This document shows positions 11,000 through 22,700 of a DNA stretch of 64,000 nt, one piece after another. This DNA comes from Sclerodactyla briareus (taxonomy: Eukaryota > Echinodermata > Holothuroidea > Dendrochirotida > Sclerodactylidae). Positions within the stretch are counted from its first letter, which is position 1. Each line of letters starts with the position of its first letter. Below the pieces are notes generated by a model. The model searched no databases. It was not told the origin of the DNA and saw nothing but the letters and a program-made list of their open reading frames with translations. The DNA is taken from the NCBI GenBank assembly GCA_026419785.1, contig JAODTK010004298.1, forward strand, positions 124,001 to 188,000, in the 5' to 3' direction. The translations under genes and the position numbers were made by a program.

Positions 11000-13900
11000 A
11001 CAATATAGCGATAGAAACGGTTGCTATTGGTAACATAGTGGTGGTTAAGACATCCATGGAGGGGTACCCTATGGTGGAGTGCATATGGGTGTCGGGTGGT
11101 CCAGCAATGAGGTGCACTCGCAAAGTTGTCCGTTTGTGTGTGTGCGTGTGTGTGTTGTGCGTTTGCGTGTCCGTCAGATTTTTGATGGTTTTTCGCAAAT
11201 ATCTCCATTTTCAGGGGCCGAACATGGTCAAATTTTGCATACTCCTAAAAAGTCACAAAACACACGTTTAATCCCCAAATTGGACACTTTTCTTCAGAAA
11301 CATGGAATCAGGGAGTCAAAATGGCCATTTGGGGTAAAAAAAAGTCATTTTGCCATTATCATGTTGTTGACGAGTTCGGTGATTACCAGATGATACCCGA
11401 ACAATTTGAGATCTCCTAACAAGCGGCAGAGCAGAAAGTAACAAAATATGACCGTTTACTCGCATTCAAGCAAAAATTGCAAAATAAATTCGAATTTGGA
11501 GAGAAACACCACTATTTTTCCGCCAAATTGTGAAGTTTTTCTTTGAAAAAAAAATTTGGTTGATGAATGATGGAATGGTTATAAGTGAATTGTGATACAC
11601 TGGTAAGACCAGAAATCCCAAATGACAGACTTCAATTCACTTATAGTGAATTTTATTATGATATTGGAACTTGGGAGAGGAAAACTTCATTAGATACCCT
11701 CACTGGACTAGACCAGGCATGATTGAGTAAGGGAGGGGGGGGGGGGGGGGGGGGGTTTGCGGTAAGTGGGAGGCCCGGGTAGAGGCCGGGAATCCCAAGT
11801 GTTCCCATTGATCGTTATCACGTCATTCAAATCAGAGCCAGGGACAACCTGGAGTGGAGATTCCTAGGAGGGTGTGTACATCGGCTATCAGGCCACGCCT
11901 GGCTACAATGGCGAATTTAGAGGTACCGGATGGTACAGTATATAGTTATATACCCATGTGTAACTGGATGTATGAGATACTGTAGATGTAAATTGACTGG
12001 TAGGGATTAGGAGGTAGGGTTGAGTGAGGCTCATCAAGGTTAGGTTCAGGTGTTGGTAACGCAAAAATTGGGGATTACACATCTGGAATATGGCCCTAAC
12101 CATTCCAACCTGAATTGAACAATTATCATTCACCCACTGTTGGCTCACTTGAAAGCCATTGATCCACACTAAAAAGGCCTGATTAAGGTCTTGTTGTTTG
12201 GGACCTAACTGCCCCATTTTCGAACCTTATATCATATTTTGAGCAGGAAAATGGAACCAAACATTGAAATTCAAAAGGACAACGTCATAATTACATCACT
12301 TTATACAAAATATATCCAATGTCAGCCTTGCATGGCCACATTTTTATCTCATCGGTCCCGAAGGGCCAGATGAGAAATTGAAGTCACTTGCCATTCAAAT
12401 CACCTATATTTAACTGTTGCCGTGGGTTGCCATAGCAACGTTGCTATGGTAACCATATTTTTAGTTAGGTACTATCCCTGAGGGGTACCCTATTGTGGGG
12501 GTGGCCCAGGGTGTCGGGTGGTCGCAGCATGATGTGCACTCTCACAGATGTCCGTATGTGTGTGTGCGTGTGTGTGTAGTGTGCGTTTGCGGTTCCGTCA
12601 GATTTTTGATGGTTTTTTTTTCGCAAATATCTCCATTTTCAGGTTGCCGAACATGGTCAAATTTTGCATACTCCTAAATAGTCACACACACACGGTTGCC
12701 CCTACCCTGCAAATTGGACACAATTTCTCAGAACATTGGATTCAGGGGATCAAAATGGCAATTTTGGGTGAAAAGTCCATTTTTTGCCCATTTCGCACTG
12801 CTGTTACAGATGTTCGGGTGATTACAGAATGATACCTGAACAATTTGAGATCTCCTAGCATTAGGCAGGAGGTAATCAAAATATAACCGTTTCCTTTCCA
12901 CCGTTCCTTGGGCATTCAAGGCTGAAAATGCAAAATAAATTCGAATTTGGAGAGAAACCACTATTTTTGCGGTCGGCAAATTTGTGAAGTTTTCTTTTTT
13001 CTTTGAAACATTTGGTGACTGGAATGACTGAAGTTCTAAGTGAATTGTGATCAAGTAAACAAAGAAAATCCCCAAATACAGACTTCAACTTCATTCTAGT
13101 GAATTTAGATTATGATCTTGGAACTTGGGAGAGAAAACTTCATTAGATAACCCTGGAAACTATAATACCAGGCATGAATTGAGTCCGGGGGGGGGGGGAT
13201 TTGCGGTTCAGTGGTATGGGTAGAGGCCAAGAATACCAGTGATTCTCCCGTTGATTATTACCCACGTCAGAGCAAGACAACCCTGGAGCTGGAGATTCCA
13301 AGGCGGGTGTGTACATCGGCTATCAGGCCACGCTGGCTACCATGGCTAATTTAGCGTATACGATTGTCATATATAGTATACCCATGTTGTAACTGGATGT
13401 ATGTATTTAACTGTTAGACTTAACTTACTGGTAGGGATTAGGGGTAGGGTTCGTGAGGATCAGGGTTTGGTTCAGGTGTTGGTAACGATAAAATTGGGGG
13501 ATTATACATCTGGAATCTGGCCCTAACCATTCCAACCTGAATAGAATAATTATCATTCAACCACCCACGTGGTTGGCGTCACTTGAAGCCATTGATCCAC
13601 ACTCAAGAAAAGGCCTGACAATAGGTCATTTGGGACCTAACGCCCCATTTTCAACCTTATTTCATATTTGGAGCAGGAAATTGGAACCAGACAGTGAAAT
13701 TCAATTGAAAGCTCATAATTACATCATTTCATAACAATATAATCCAATGCCAAAAGCCTTGCAATGGCCACATTTTTCAATCTCATCGTCCCGAAGGCCA
13801 TATAGATATTGTAGTCAGTTTACCAATTTCACCTATATATACTGTTGATGGTTTGCCATAGCCAACGGGTTGATATGGTAACGATAGTTGGTGGTTAAGA

Positions 13901-14110
13901 ACTATCCACTGAGGGGTACCCACTGGTGGGGTGCCCATGGGTGTCGGGTGGTCAACCAATGAGGTGCACTCGCAAGGTGTTAGTGAGGGATCAGGTTAGG
14001 TGTGGTACCGAAAAAATTTGGGATTCTGGAATTTGGGAATCTAAAACCCTAACCCCCACCCCTAATTCCTAACATTAATCTCATACATCCAGGCAAACAT
14101 GGCCCTATTT
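11000..14110 (+). repeat. Tandem satellite, about 1.42 kb unit, two copies plus a deleted third
   Basis: GTCAGATTTTTGATGG lies at 11173 and again at 12597, a period of 1424 bp. The units share GAGGGGTACC, GTGTCGGGTGGTC, a TGTGTGCG microsatellite, CATGGTCAAATTTTGCATAC, GAACTTGGGAGAG and CGGCTATCAGGCCACG. A third copy starts near 13855 but jumps near 13980 from the left part of the unit to the right part, a loss of roughly 1 kb. Each unit contains a long G-run (for example 11726-11755 and 13185-13198). A lone partial copy is at 53735-54080. Non-coding. Confidence 0.9.
12426..12453. promoter_or_regulatory. Two abutting RFX X-box-like palindromes in the satellite
   Basis: GTTGCCATAGCAAC (12426-12439) is followed without a gap by GTTGCTATGGTAAC (12440-12453). 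Both fit the RFX X-box pattern GTNRCC-N2-RGYAAC, the second on the opposite strand. Degenerate versions occur in the first unit (about 11019-11033) and the third (about 13861-13890), and a perfect one at 53753-53766. Whether any factor binds is unknown. Confidence 0.45.
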
Positions 14111-16989
14111 TAAAAAACAATTTTTTTTTTTTTATAACGATCATGCCAATTGAGCCTAGCCTTGGCCTTGGGTTACAGCTAACATAACAATTGGGAAATT
14201 GACTTTACCTCTTCAAGCAGCATACATACTAGCCCAGGCCTAGGCTATCACGAGTATCCTATAGGCAGGCCTAGGTTAGTTGAACTCCACATTGAGTGTT
14301 TCCCCCTCAAAATATGATTAGCAAATGGCACCGAAACTACACTTCACACCTTTTCCTGAGCCCAGAGCAAGTTATACTAGGTATAACTACACCTAAAATT
14401 CTTGAGTCCGAACGGTGAAGTTTCACGCTGATGACTGCTTGAAGAAGTTGCGAATGTTTTAGACATGCTGTCACAGGATGAAAATCTCACATCATAATAG
14501 AAGAATATTTTGGAGAGAAAATACATCAAACTGCCAGCAGATTATGTAAATGTATAAAAATGCACAGACGAATGTGTTCTTCCGAATAAGGGCAGAATTG
14601 ATCCAGCTGAGGAGGCTGAACCCCCAATTTGGCCAGAGAGCGAAAACAATATGGTTCTATTTTTTGACGGGGAACACCTGGCGGATGTACATCAGGTGTA
14701 AAGGTGTACGTGTGCTGCTTTATCAGTGCTTTCCTAGGAGAGAAGATTTGAAAAGTTGACAGCACAGTCCGGAGGTCGAATGAAAGGCTCAAGAACGGAA
14801 ATGAAAGAAGGGAAAGTAAGAACATATAGTGGAACTTGCCGCAAAAATCAGTAGAGTTGGGAATAAATGAATAATTGAATGATGGGCCCAAAATGGCATT
14901 GAGGGTAAATGAGGTATAGTGAGGTACGGGGGAGCCTGCCTTTATAATGCTTTCATAAAGCTAGAGGTCACCTTACCCCACTTTTCCCCCCCACCCCCCC
15001 CCCCACTCCCTCACCCTCCCCCATCCCCTCCCCCACTCATCGTGGGCCACGAAACCCTGGGAATAATGTAGCCTAGTGATATAAAATTTGCAAAATATAT
15101 GGAGAGGACTGCTAAAATTTCGCCATCACTATCCCGGAATGAAATATTCTCCCAGCCGATCTGGAAGGTCTGACAACCTCAAAGATTTCAATTTTTCCTA
15201 ACTAAGTCCTGGAAGACTCGGACAAGAAAGCTTCAAACTAGAATCTAGATCAGGTTCCAACCTTTTTCTCCCCATTTCCCTACTGTTGCATTTCGCTTGA
15301 AGCAGTTCCCCTTATGAATACATTATTGAAGGTTGATAGGTGGGGGGGAGAGGAGGAAAAGGGTTTAAACTTGCCTATGTAATGTGCTTGTGAAAAGAGA
15401 ATCACAAATTTTTCTTCCCTGAAATCTTAAATTTCCCCCCCCTGTGGGGAAATTTCTACTGGTTGGGAAACACTGATCTAGACCCTTGCTTCCCACTGCT
15501 CACTTATATACACCAACGATTTTTTTAAATTTAGACAGCTATCCACCCCCCCACAGGCAATTCCATCAGGATAATTTCTGAAGGAGGTTCTTAACTTCTG
15601 AAGATTGAATTTTCATGGATGCCGATGAGATCTGCCAACTCCGGGGATGGTTTTTTTACCCTCTTGTGTATGTTGTTACGTCAGTGTGACTAGGCTTTGA
15701 ACACAGTTTCTCATAGTGAAACGTCACTGCGACACCTCAATCGAACAGAGTAGATGAGTTGGTGATGAGGACGGCGCGGTAGTGTAGTCAGGATGTTAAT
15801 GACGTATGGGGGTATCAAGCGTATGCAGTTATTGGAGGCATCTTTATCCATCCCTTATCGGCCATTTGTGAGAAGGGGGAGTAATGCGCAAAAAAGCTCC
15901 CCCCCCCCTAATGAACGATGTGATAGACAGATGGCCTTCTGGTACCAGAGACGGACAATTCTAAACTCCCATGTACGACTTCGAGGAGCGAATTTTTTTT
16001 ATTTTTTTTTATTTTTTAATAATGCACCCATTCTCGCTGTCGTAAACTGACATATGTGTGTAAGGGATCGACCACTTCCCATATTACCCATATATGTTCC
16101 GGGCCGGCCGATCGTCAATTTGTCATACGTGCCAGTTTACCCCACTGGGTGCTCGATTGTCATTATGGATGATAGTGTATTGACGACGGGGCGTGTCCAT
16201 ACAGTGAATTATTCTTCATGGTTGTCGGATGGTTCCTAGAAAATAAACAACTAAATATTCACTTAATATCGCAAAATAAACTGCCAATAACCAGAATAAA
16301 CTGATTAAGGTATGCAAGGATTTTTAAACCTTGACTCTCTGACTTGATCGGGGGGACCAAGTGTTCGGATGATGTATTCGTGTCCACAAGTTATCAGAGA
16401 TCTCTACTGACCTCACATCTCTTGAAACCGCACAGATATGGCGCACACCGGGGTCGCACAGGACCCGGCACTGATATTTCACTCTAATTTGGCAGCTCAA
16501 AACTTTTGATTCGTGTATTTTGTGTGAGATTGGCTGTCGTTGCCCAGTTCGCAGCCAGTAGGGGGTCATGGGGTAGCTTGACATAGGGTTTCCCAAGTTA
16601 GGATGGACTAAGAATTTTTCTTCTCACTGTACATCGTTGATAGTGAAGGGTGAAGATCAATGAAACTACCAGGTTTTTCTGGGTAATACGACACAATTTC
16701 CCCTCAAATCGCTATTGCGATTATTCCACATAATCCACCGTCATCGGAATTTCGAACATTAATGTAGGATCTTTTATCCAATACAATAGTTTCACTTGCG
16801 TATAAAATTGCGTAACACTAACCACCCACCTTTAGGCTGAGCCACAAGCGGACTTCCTAAGCCTTCAATTACTTCCGCCTGGGCTCCCATTGTAAGGAAA
16901 AATAATAATAATGAACTTGCTCTTTATATATGCGTAATCCACAAGCGGGCCTTCCCCTCCGATACTTGTTTAGGTTGGGTCTTGTCACC
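14111..16989. other. No recognised gene
   Basis: C-rich tracts lie near 14988-15040 and 15898-15908, and GGCCTA-type words near 14250-14275. Open frames up to about 120 codons (for example 14526-14891, minus strand) show no motif and are probably chance. Confidence 0.4.
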
Positions 16990-17610
16990 TAATTTATCAC
17001 AAACAAAAATCGCCTATAATTTGAGTGCTATAATGGGGTGGCCTGTACAGGATGTTGTTTATTGAAAGTTATTGAGTTATCGTCGGGATGGCGTCTATAA
17101 AGCAAACTCCCCAAGGCTGTTTTCCCGGAAACGTAGATAACCAATTCTTGTCCGCTTGATCGGCGCATGGCCACGGCAAGGAACGAGAACAGACATTGGC
17201 CACAATAGCCGTGAAACGCCATGGTAGTCAGATCTGCGTTTGGTGTTAACATTTTCTATCACTATAGTAAGATAATATGGCTCTTGCAATATAGTCGGGC
17301 TTACACTTGACATGGACCCTTCTTGGAATTGGTGACGCTATATCGCCTAGGCCCACATCGCTCTTTTGTGCCTTCCTTGGACTGAATTATTGGCTCAGTC
17401 TGCTCGAGTCTGAATAGACTGTTTTACTAAGCGTATAACGTACGGGGAAGAAATTAGTTTTAATTTGCATTTTATTTTATTATTGACTTATTAAAGTTTT
17501 CTAGCGTAACTATGTTTGTTCGTTTTTTATACGACACTTTTATATCGACAGACGTATTTGCCATTCCATTGTGATCGATCAATTCTACTCATTGCTGGGG
17601 ATCATAAATA
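16990..17610 (+). repeat. Segment duplicated at 61330-61930
   Basis: Ordered matches to 61330-61930 in the same orientation: AAAGCAA-CTCC-AAGGCTGTTTT, GGAAACGTA, a GGCAAGGA-ATTGGCC block, a GTGTT-AC stretch, GGCTTACAC-TTGACA, TCGAGTCTG, TTTGCATTT-ATTTTAT-ATTGA, then TATATCGAC-GACGT and ATCAATTCTACTCATTG. The copies are about 44 kb apart and diverged. No coding frame is kept in both, so an unclassified dispersed element is likelier than a gene. Confidence 0.65.
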
Positions 17611-17764
17611 TTTGATAAAGGATTATATTAGATTTGCCTTGTGTTTTACATTATTGAACTGATAACATCTACCAGTAGGCCTAGTACCCACGAGAACAAC
17701 AAAGACATACATTATTCAAGTAAAGTGCTGGTTCATGTTTATATTTGCTGGTGTATGGTTACGA

Positions 17765-17850
17765 ATCATTTTGTTTTTTGAAAAATGGGGAATTGAACCC
17801 TCGGAATTTGGTTGATGCGCTTGAATCATTGGACCATACACACTATGCAG
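17765..17850 (-). repeat. tRNA-like B box, SINE head or decayed tRNA
   Basis: On the minus strand GGGTTCAATTCCCC (17790-17803) is a clean B box. About 35 bases upstream on that strand TGGTCCAATGATTCAAGCGC resembles an A box. I could not fold an acceptor stem, so it is not called a tRNA gene. Confidence 0.4.
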
Positions 17851-19426
17851 CATTACCCAGCCAATACAAGTACGTCGTTCATTGAACGGCTATTGAGAAT
17901 GGCGGTGAGAAGTTGAAACTGTTGTTACGTTAATTAAAAACGTCATAAATTGCTTTAATAACGCCACATTTAACCTGTGGAAACATTTTCGAAGCTATTT
18001 TTTAATAGGCCTAGGCCTATGTTATGATAACGTTTCATGTTGGTGGCTTAAAATTTGTTGTAGTGCAGATTGCCCAAAATTATCAAACGTTACACAACAA
18101 GCGAGCGGCGGTCGAAGTTTTAATCACTCTGATGTCATTACCCTCACAGGCCTAATTGAACCCAGCTGGTTTCAAATATCAACGTTACGCAACCTACCTA
18201 GTACGCATTTGCAGTTCTGCTATTCCTTGAACCTTCTTCACGGAAATTAAATTCCCATGGTTTTAACGTACACAGACATTTGTCTTCAGAAGGCACGTGC
18301 ACGTGGTTAGCTTGTCCCGTGGACTACGTCACTGGTCTATTTCCTCCTAATGGGAACCCCTAGCCAAAATTATGACGGAATGTGGACTGGAAGTACCAGT
18401 GGTATGCAGCTGGATGTCACCGTCGTGTACGTAGATTCCTATCCTTAGTCATCACAAAGTACCACGCATAAAGCCTCCGCGTCTAATCCATCGGCCTTGT
18501 GGTACTCTAAGTTAAGACAGCGCAGTAACAACATGTAATGTCCTTTTCTCACAGTGTCTCAAATTGATCTCATTCTACTGATCAAGTGCTTGACTCAAAG
18601 TGTGGTCTTCTCCCCAGAACATACTGATATGCCTATAGCTGACCTAATCACATACCGAAGTGGATCAGTGTCACTGCTGTGAAACAGTGATAGAGTATGG
18701 CAAAGGACCGTAATAGTAAACTTTTTCATGAAAAATGAAATGTCTAATCGAAACGATCGATAACGACAGCTACAGACCAATGAAAACAATAAGCCTAGTC
18801 CATATATCCGCTACACGGGCTTCATATCGCAGGGTACGGGTGTCTCCTCTCTGTTGATCATTTTATATTCCTTTATATTCACACCTAAAACACTTCTGAA
18901 GATGGGCGTTTCCTGCATGCGATATATAATAGCGCAAAAGCAGTATTGCTTCGGTTGAAGGCCACGTTCCGCCTTCCTTAAGAAATAATGACAAGGCTGG
19001 TTAACAGGTTACAATGGGGTTTACGCGTCAACGTAATATTATCATCTAATCTCAATGGAAGTGTCAAACTTGACTTTGAAGATTACGCTTCCTTCTGATT
19101 GTCGATATTGAGAAAAGCTAAACCCCAAACTGACTTTTAGGGAGACAGACCTACTATTATGATTTTTTTTTGTGATGTTGAAAGGGGATCGACAAAATGC
19201 AAGATCAATGAATATGAATGCTTTTGTGATTGTCATATGATAACATTGCCATAATCCAACACCTCAAGCCTCTTTATTTCATCGCACTATAGACGCTATA
19301 ACTCAAGGGAACGTGTGACTCATGGATATTCATTGTATTCAATAAACGAGATTACATTGCCATATCGCATGTTATTGACCCAATGCGATTGCGATTGCAT
19401 GCGATACATACCTACACACTTACACA
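17851..19426. other. No recognised gene
   Basis: Ordinary non-coding sequence. GGCCTAGGCC-type words occur near 18005-18015. No repeat or exon was matched. Confidence 0.4.
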
Positions 19427-19541
19427 CATACATACATACATACATACATACATACATACATACATACATACATACATACATACATACATACATACATACA
19501 TACATACATACATACATACATACTACATACATACATACATT
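19427..19541. repeat. (CATA)n tetranucleotide microsatellite
   Basis: About 28 near-perfect CATA units with one slip at about 19521-19526. The long Tyr/Ile/His and Cys/Met/Tyr/Val open frames across it are repeat artefacts. Confidence 0.97.
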
Positions 19542-19607
19542 ACGCTATATTTTTATTTCCGGTCACTTCTGCCTCAATCATCTAGTTTTCGAGATACCAG
19601 TACGACC

Positions 19608-19781
19608 ATGACTGCTATTGAAGACCTCACATCGAAAATCGAGGAGAACGAATCTCCGATTACGAAATGTGGAAAGAATATTGAAGGCGATCGTCAATAC
19701 GACTAGGGAGGACGAAGATGCCCAGTTACACAAGTTTTACTACGCCATCAAAGATCCTGGACTGGAGAGCATAGAGAAATC
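19608..19781 (+). CDS. Candidate first coding exon of the Death-TIR gene
   Basis: ATG at 19608 opens a charged, helical stretch ([20 protein letters not shown]). One base after the following Cys codon shifts the frame, and it continues as [14 protein letters not shown] and then [14 protein letters not shown] to about 19781. With that one base discounted the exon ends in phase 2, which fits the exon at 22895. The proposed donor (GTAGTA) is weak, and immediate TAG/TAA triplets in frame could instead be a real stop. No family is recognised. It may belong to another gene or a mobile element; a LINE fragment follows at 20.2 kb. Confidence 0.4.
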
Positions 19782-22700
19782 GTAGTAAACCTTCCATGCC
19801 CATTGTTCGGAGAATATCTGTAAGAAATGAACCCTTCGGCCGAATTTGAAGAAATTTAACGGCGATTTTAGCCTGGATTATTGCAGAAAAATAACCTATT
19901 GTGCTTGTCCCGGGAAGAGGAGGAGCTACTCTCTCCAGATTTCAGAAGCCAAAACCCCGCTTGACAAATTTTCGCACATAGACGCCAGAAAAGAAGGGCC
20001 TCTGTATTGACGAACTTTGCAGGTTTAGTGGATAACCTCTAACTGCGTTAAGAGGCAACAGCCCTGTCAGTAAATTCACTGAATTACTTCCTAGTCAGTC
20101 GCGACGTGCACTGGGAATATCAAATGTAACCTCTCTTTTCCAAATTGGTACATATAAAATTACGTTGACTGATGTCATATACTATAGTATATATAATTCT
20201 GTTATTTATTTTAATTTTGTGATAGGACGCCAATGGGTAATTCCTTCGGGTGTGATATGTTTTCTGATGTCCTCATTCATCTTGATTATAACCATTCGCC
20301 TGTGTACATTCGTAGTTTGGACGCTGAAAATGTTTCGATGTCTTCCACCAATCACTGTTAACTTAACTCCGCAAAGTATTCCCTCACGATCATTGGGTAC
20401 TCTGCTACAGGTGGATACTGTAACCATAACGCGAATTTTAAGTGGGAAAGCTCTTTTAGTGCACCTTTGAATGTCACAAAGGGTACTCGAAAAGGAAGTA
20501 TTCTATCACCGTTTTTTCTTTAACATTTTTATTTATGACCTTGATGAACTGGATCAAGCAAGTTGTGGCATTGTCCATTGGTGATATCCATTTAAATTCG
20601 TTTGCCCATGCGGACAATATTAACACGTTTTCCCTCACAGCCTCTGGTCTTCAATCGCTTTTTAGCATTCGTCAGATTATAGTGAGGTCAGTTTGGTATT
20701 AAAAGTGTATGATCTCCCTGGAAAAAATCTTTTGGCAAATCAACATACCTGGCGGCTGGGTACTGATTTATTTCTGTTGAAGAGTATTCAAATGTTCGTT
20801 GTGTTTCCTATGCTAATGATATCAGCTCTACTTTACATGTGGATAATAGAATTATTAAGTGTCGGCAGTCTTTTCATGGCCTCAGTCATTCTGGTATGTC
20901 CTTTTCTAGTGCAACTATAGTGATGTGAAACTTTACCTTTGGAATGCTGTTTGCATGCCTGTATTAACATGTGACATGCTTGTTTGAACCTTGATTCCAC
21001 TAATATCTTAAACTTTAGACTCTGCAGGGTAATTTGGTCAAACAATCTTTGGGTTTAAATAGGCGGTCGCATAGTTACCGGAACTCCTTAGCATTTCTTA
21101 ATATTCATCCTATGATGAATGTAATCAATGGGAATGTTATTTAACTTTTCAGGCGTCTTATTGCCGTCGATTCCACTGCAAGGGATATTTCGAGCCACCT
21201 TTTCATGTGTACTTGTTCTATCATATTAAAATTATTCCTAGCACTTTGGTCAGCAGGATAATCTCTCGAAAGAAATCGGTAATTGACTGTCTCTCCAACT
21301 CTTAAGGTACTTGACTACTCTGATTTACCATCCAGTGGGGTCACGGATTCTGTCAGATCTCTAAAAAAATTTTCACGCAGAATTCATGGAACCATATGAG
21401 TGAATGGTGGTGTACCTTTTTAGTTCTTCTATATGCTCACATAATATACTGTATCATATTTTATGTGTATTTTACTCCCTGGTTTGGAGGCTGAATAAAT
21501 GAATAGAAATGATATACTAGGTTGCTATTTATAGTTTGGCACCGTGGTTAATTGTGCAAGCTTTTAGCTTTAATGGAGGTGTTATTTGCAATGGGCCCAT
21601 TCCTGGCCTACGCAACATTTCAGGAATGGTTACACGTCTATATAGTGTCATGTGGACGGAGAGAATCATTCATATGGGGCAGTTATAGCGCCTCATATTT
21701 TCTCGGAACCTAGTTGAGCAAGACTGCTCACAGCCGTCCAACAAGGCTTATTGCAAATATATCGTAACAAACCTCAGTACCCCAGAAAGTTCACTGAATT
21801 ACAACGACACCATGAAGTGAAACCTCGCCTATCGCAACTGCAAGTACAACCACCTGAAAAAAATCTCTACCTAGCAACGTCTCCGAGGTTTCCCTACAAT
21901 TTGAAGTTTGAGTAATAAGAATTGTATGTTGCCGGAGAATGCTTGCGTTGATACTACATGCACACATACTGGCACTTTCCCCATTCATGTTGCTCTACCT
22001 AGAATTTGTCTCAGAGGTTTCCCTACAATTTAAAGTTTGAGTAACAAAACTGTATGTTGCTGATTATTATCACAAATGCAATTGCTTGTCCTTCAGTGTA
22101 GCTCGCACGAGGACACTTCTTCTCTACGAGTCGTTCGTTACATACATTTTGCCTGCCATCGCTTCTCCCGTAATAGCTCCATGCATTTACTGTACTACGC
22201 GGGGTTCACATTCTGCGCATTATGGCGTGTGCTCCGTACGTACGTGCTTTGTAGGAAAACCGTGAGCATAGTTTGATTCCCATAAATCGCACGGCTTCTA
22301 CTGAACGATTTCCGGTACTTTCAACGGCGTTTTGAACGTACTCATAAATTCATCAAATTATCGGCGTATCTCGCAGAGTGACAACTTTTCAACCTTTTTC
22401 TTTCACTAAAATTGAACAGCCAGATTTTTGCGATTAAGCCCGACAAGTGCCGTTTCCGACGATCTAGAAAGTATAATAAGCAGAATGAGTAGAATAGGCA
22501 GAATAATAAACATAATTTTTCATCCTGTGCTATGCGACGACCGATGGTGGTGCCCGCCTTTTTATTTTATTTTATTTTATTGTATACTTGCCAAACAGAG
22601 GATCGAACCTATTCAAGGCCCAGCAAGGATACAGACCTGGATAATGCACCTATTGTTAGCCGCGAATCCCTCACCAGGTACACGAGATGAGGCAATGTCT

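Noticed and set aside
12548-12832. Cys/Val-rich open frames in the satellite
   Set aside because: Produced by the TG microsatellite inside the repeat unit and not kept in frame between units.
19315-19706. Long open frames on both strands across the CATA repeat
   Set aside because: A four-base repeat without stop words is open in all frames; the protein is pure repeat.
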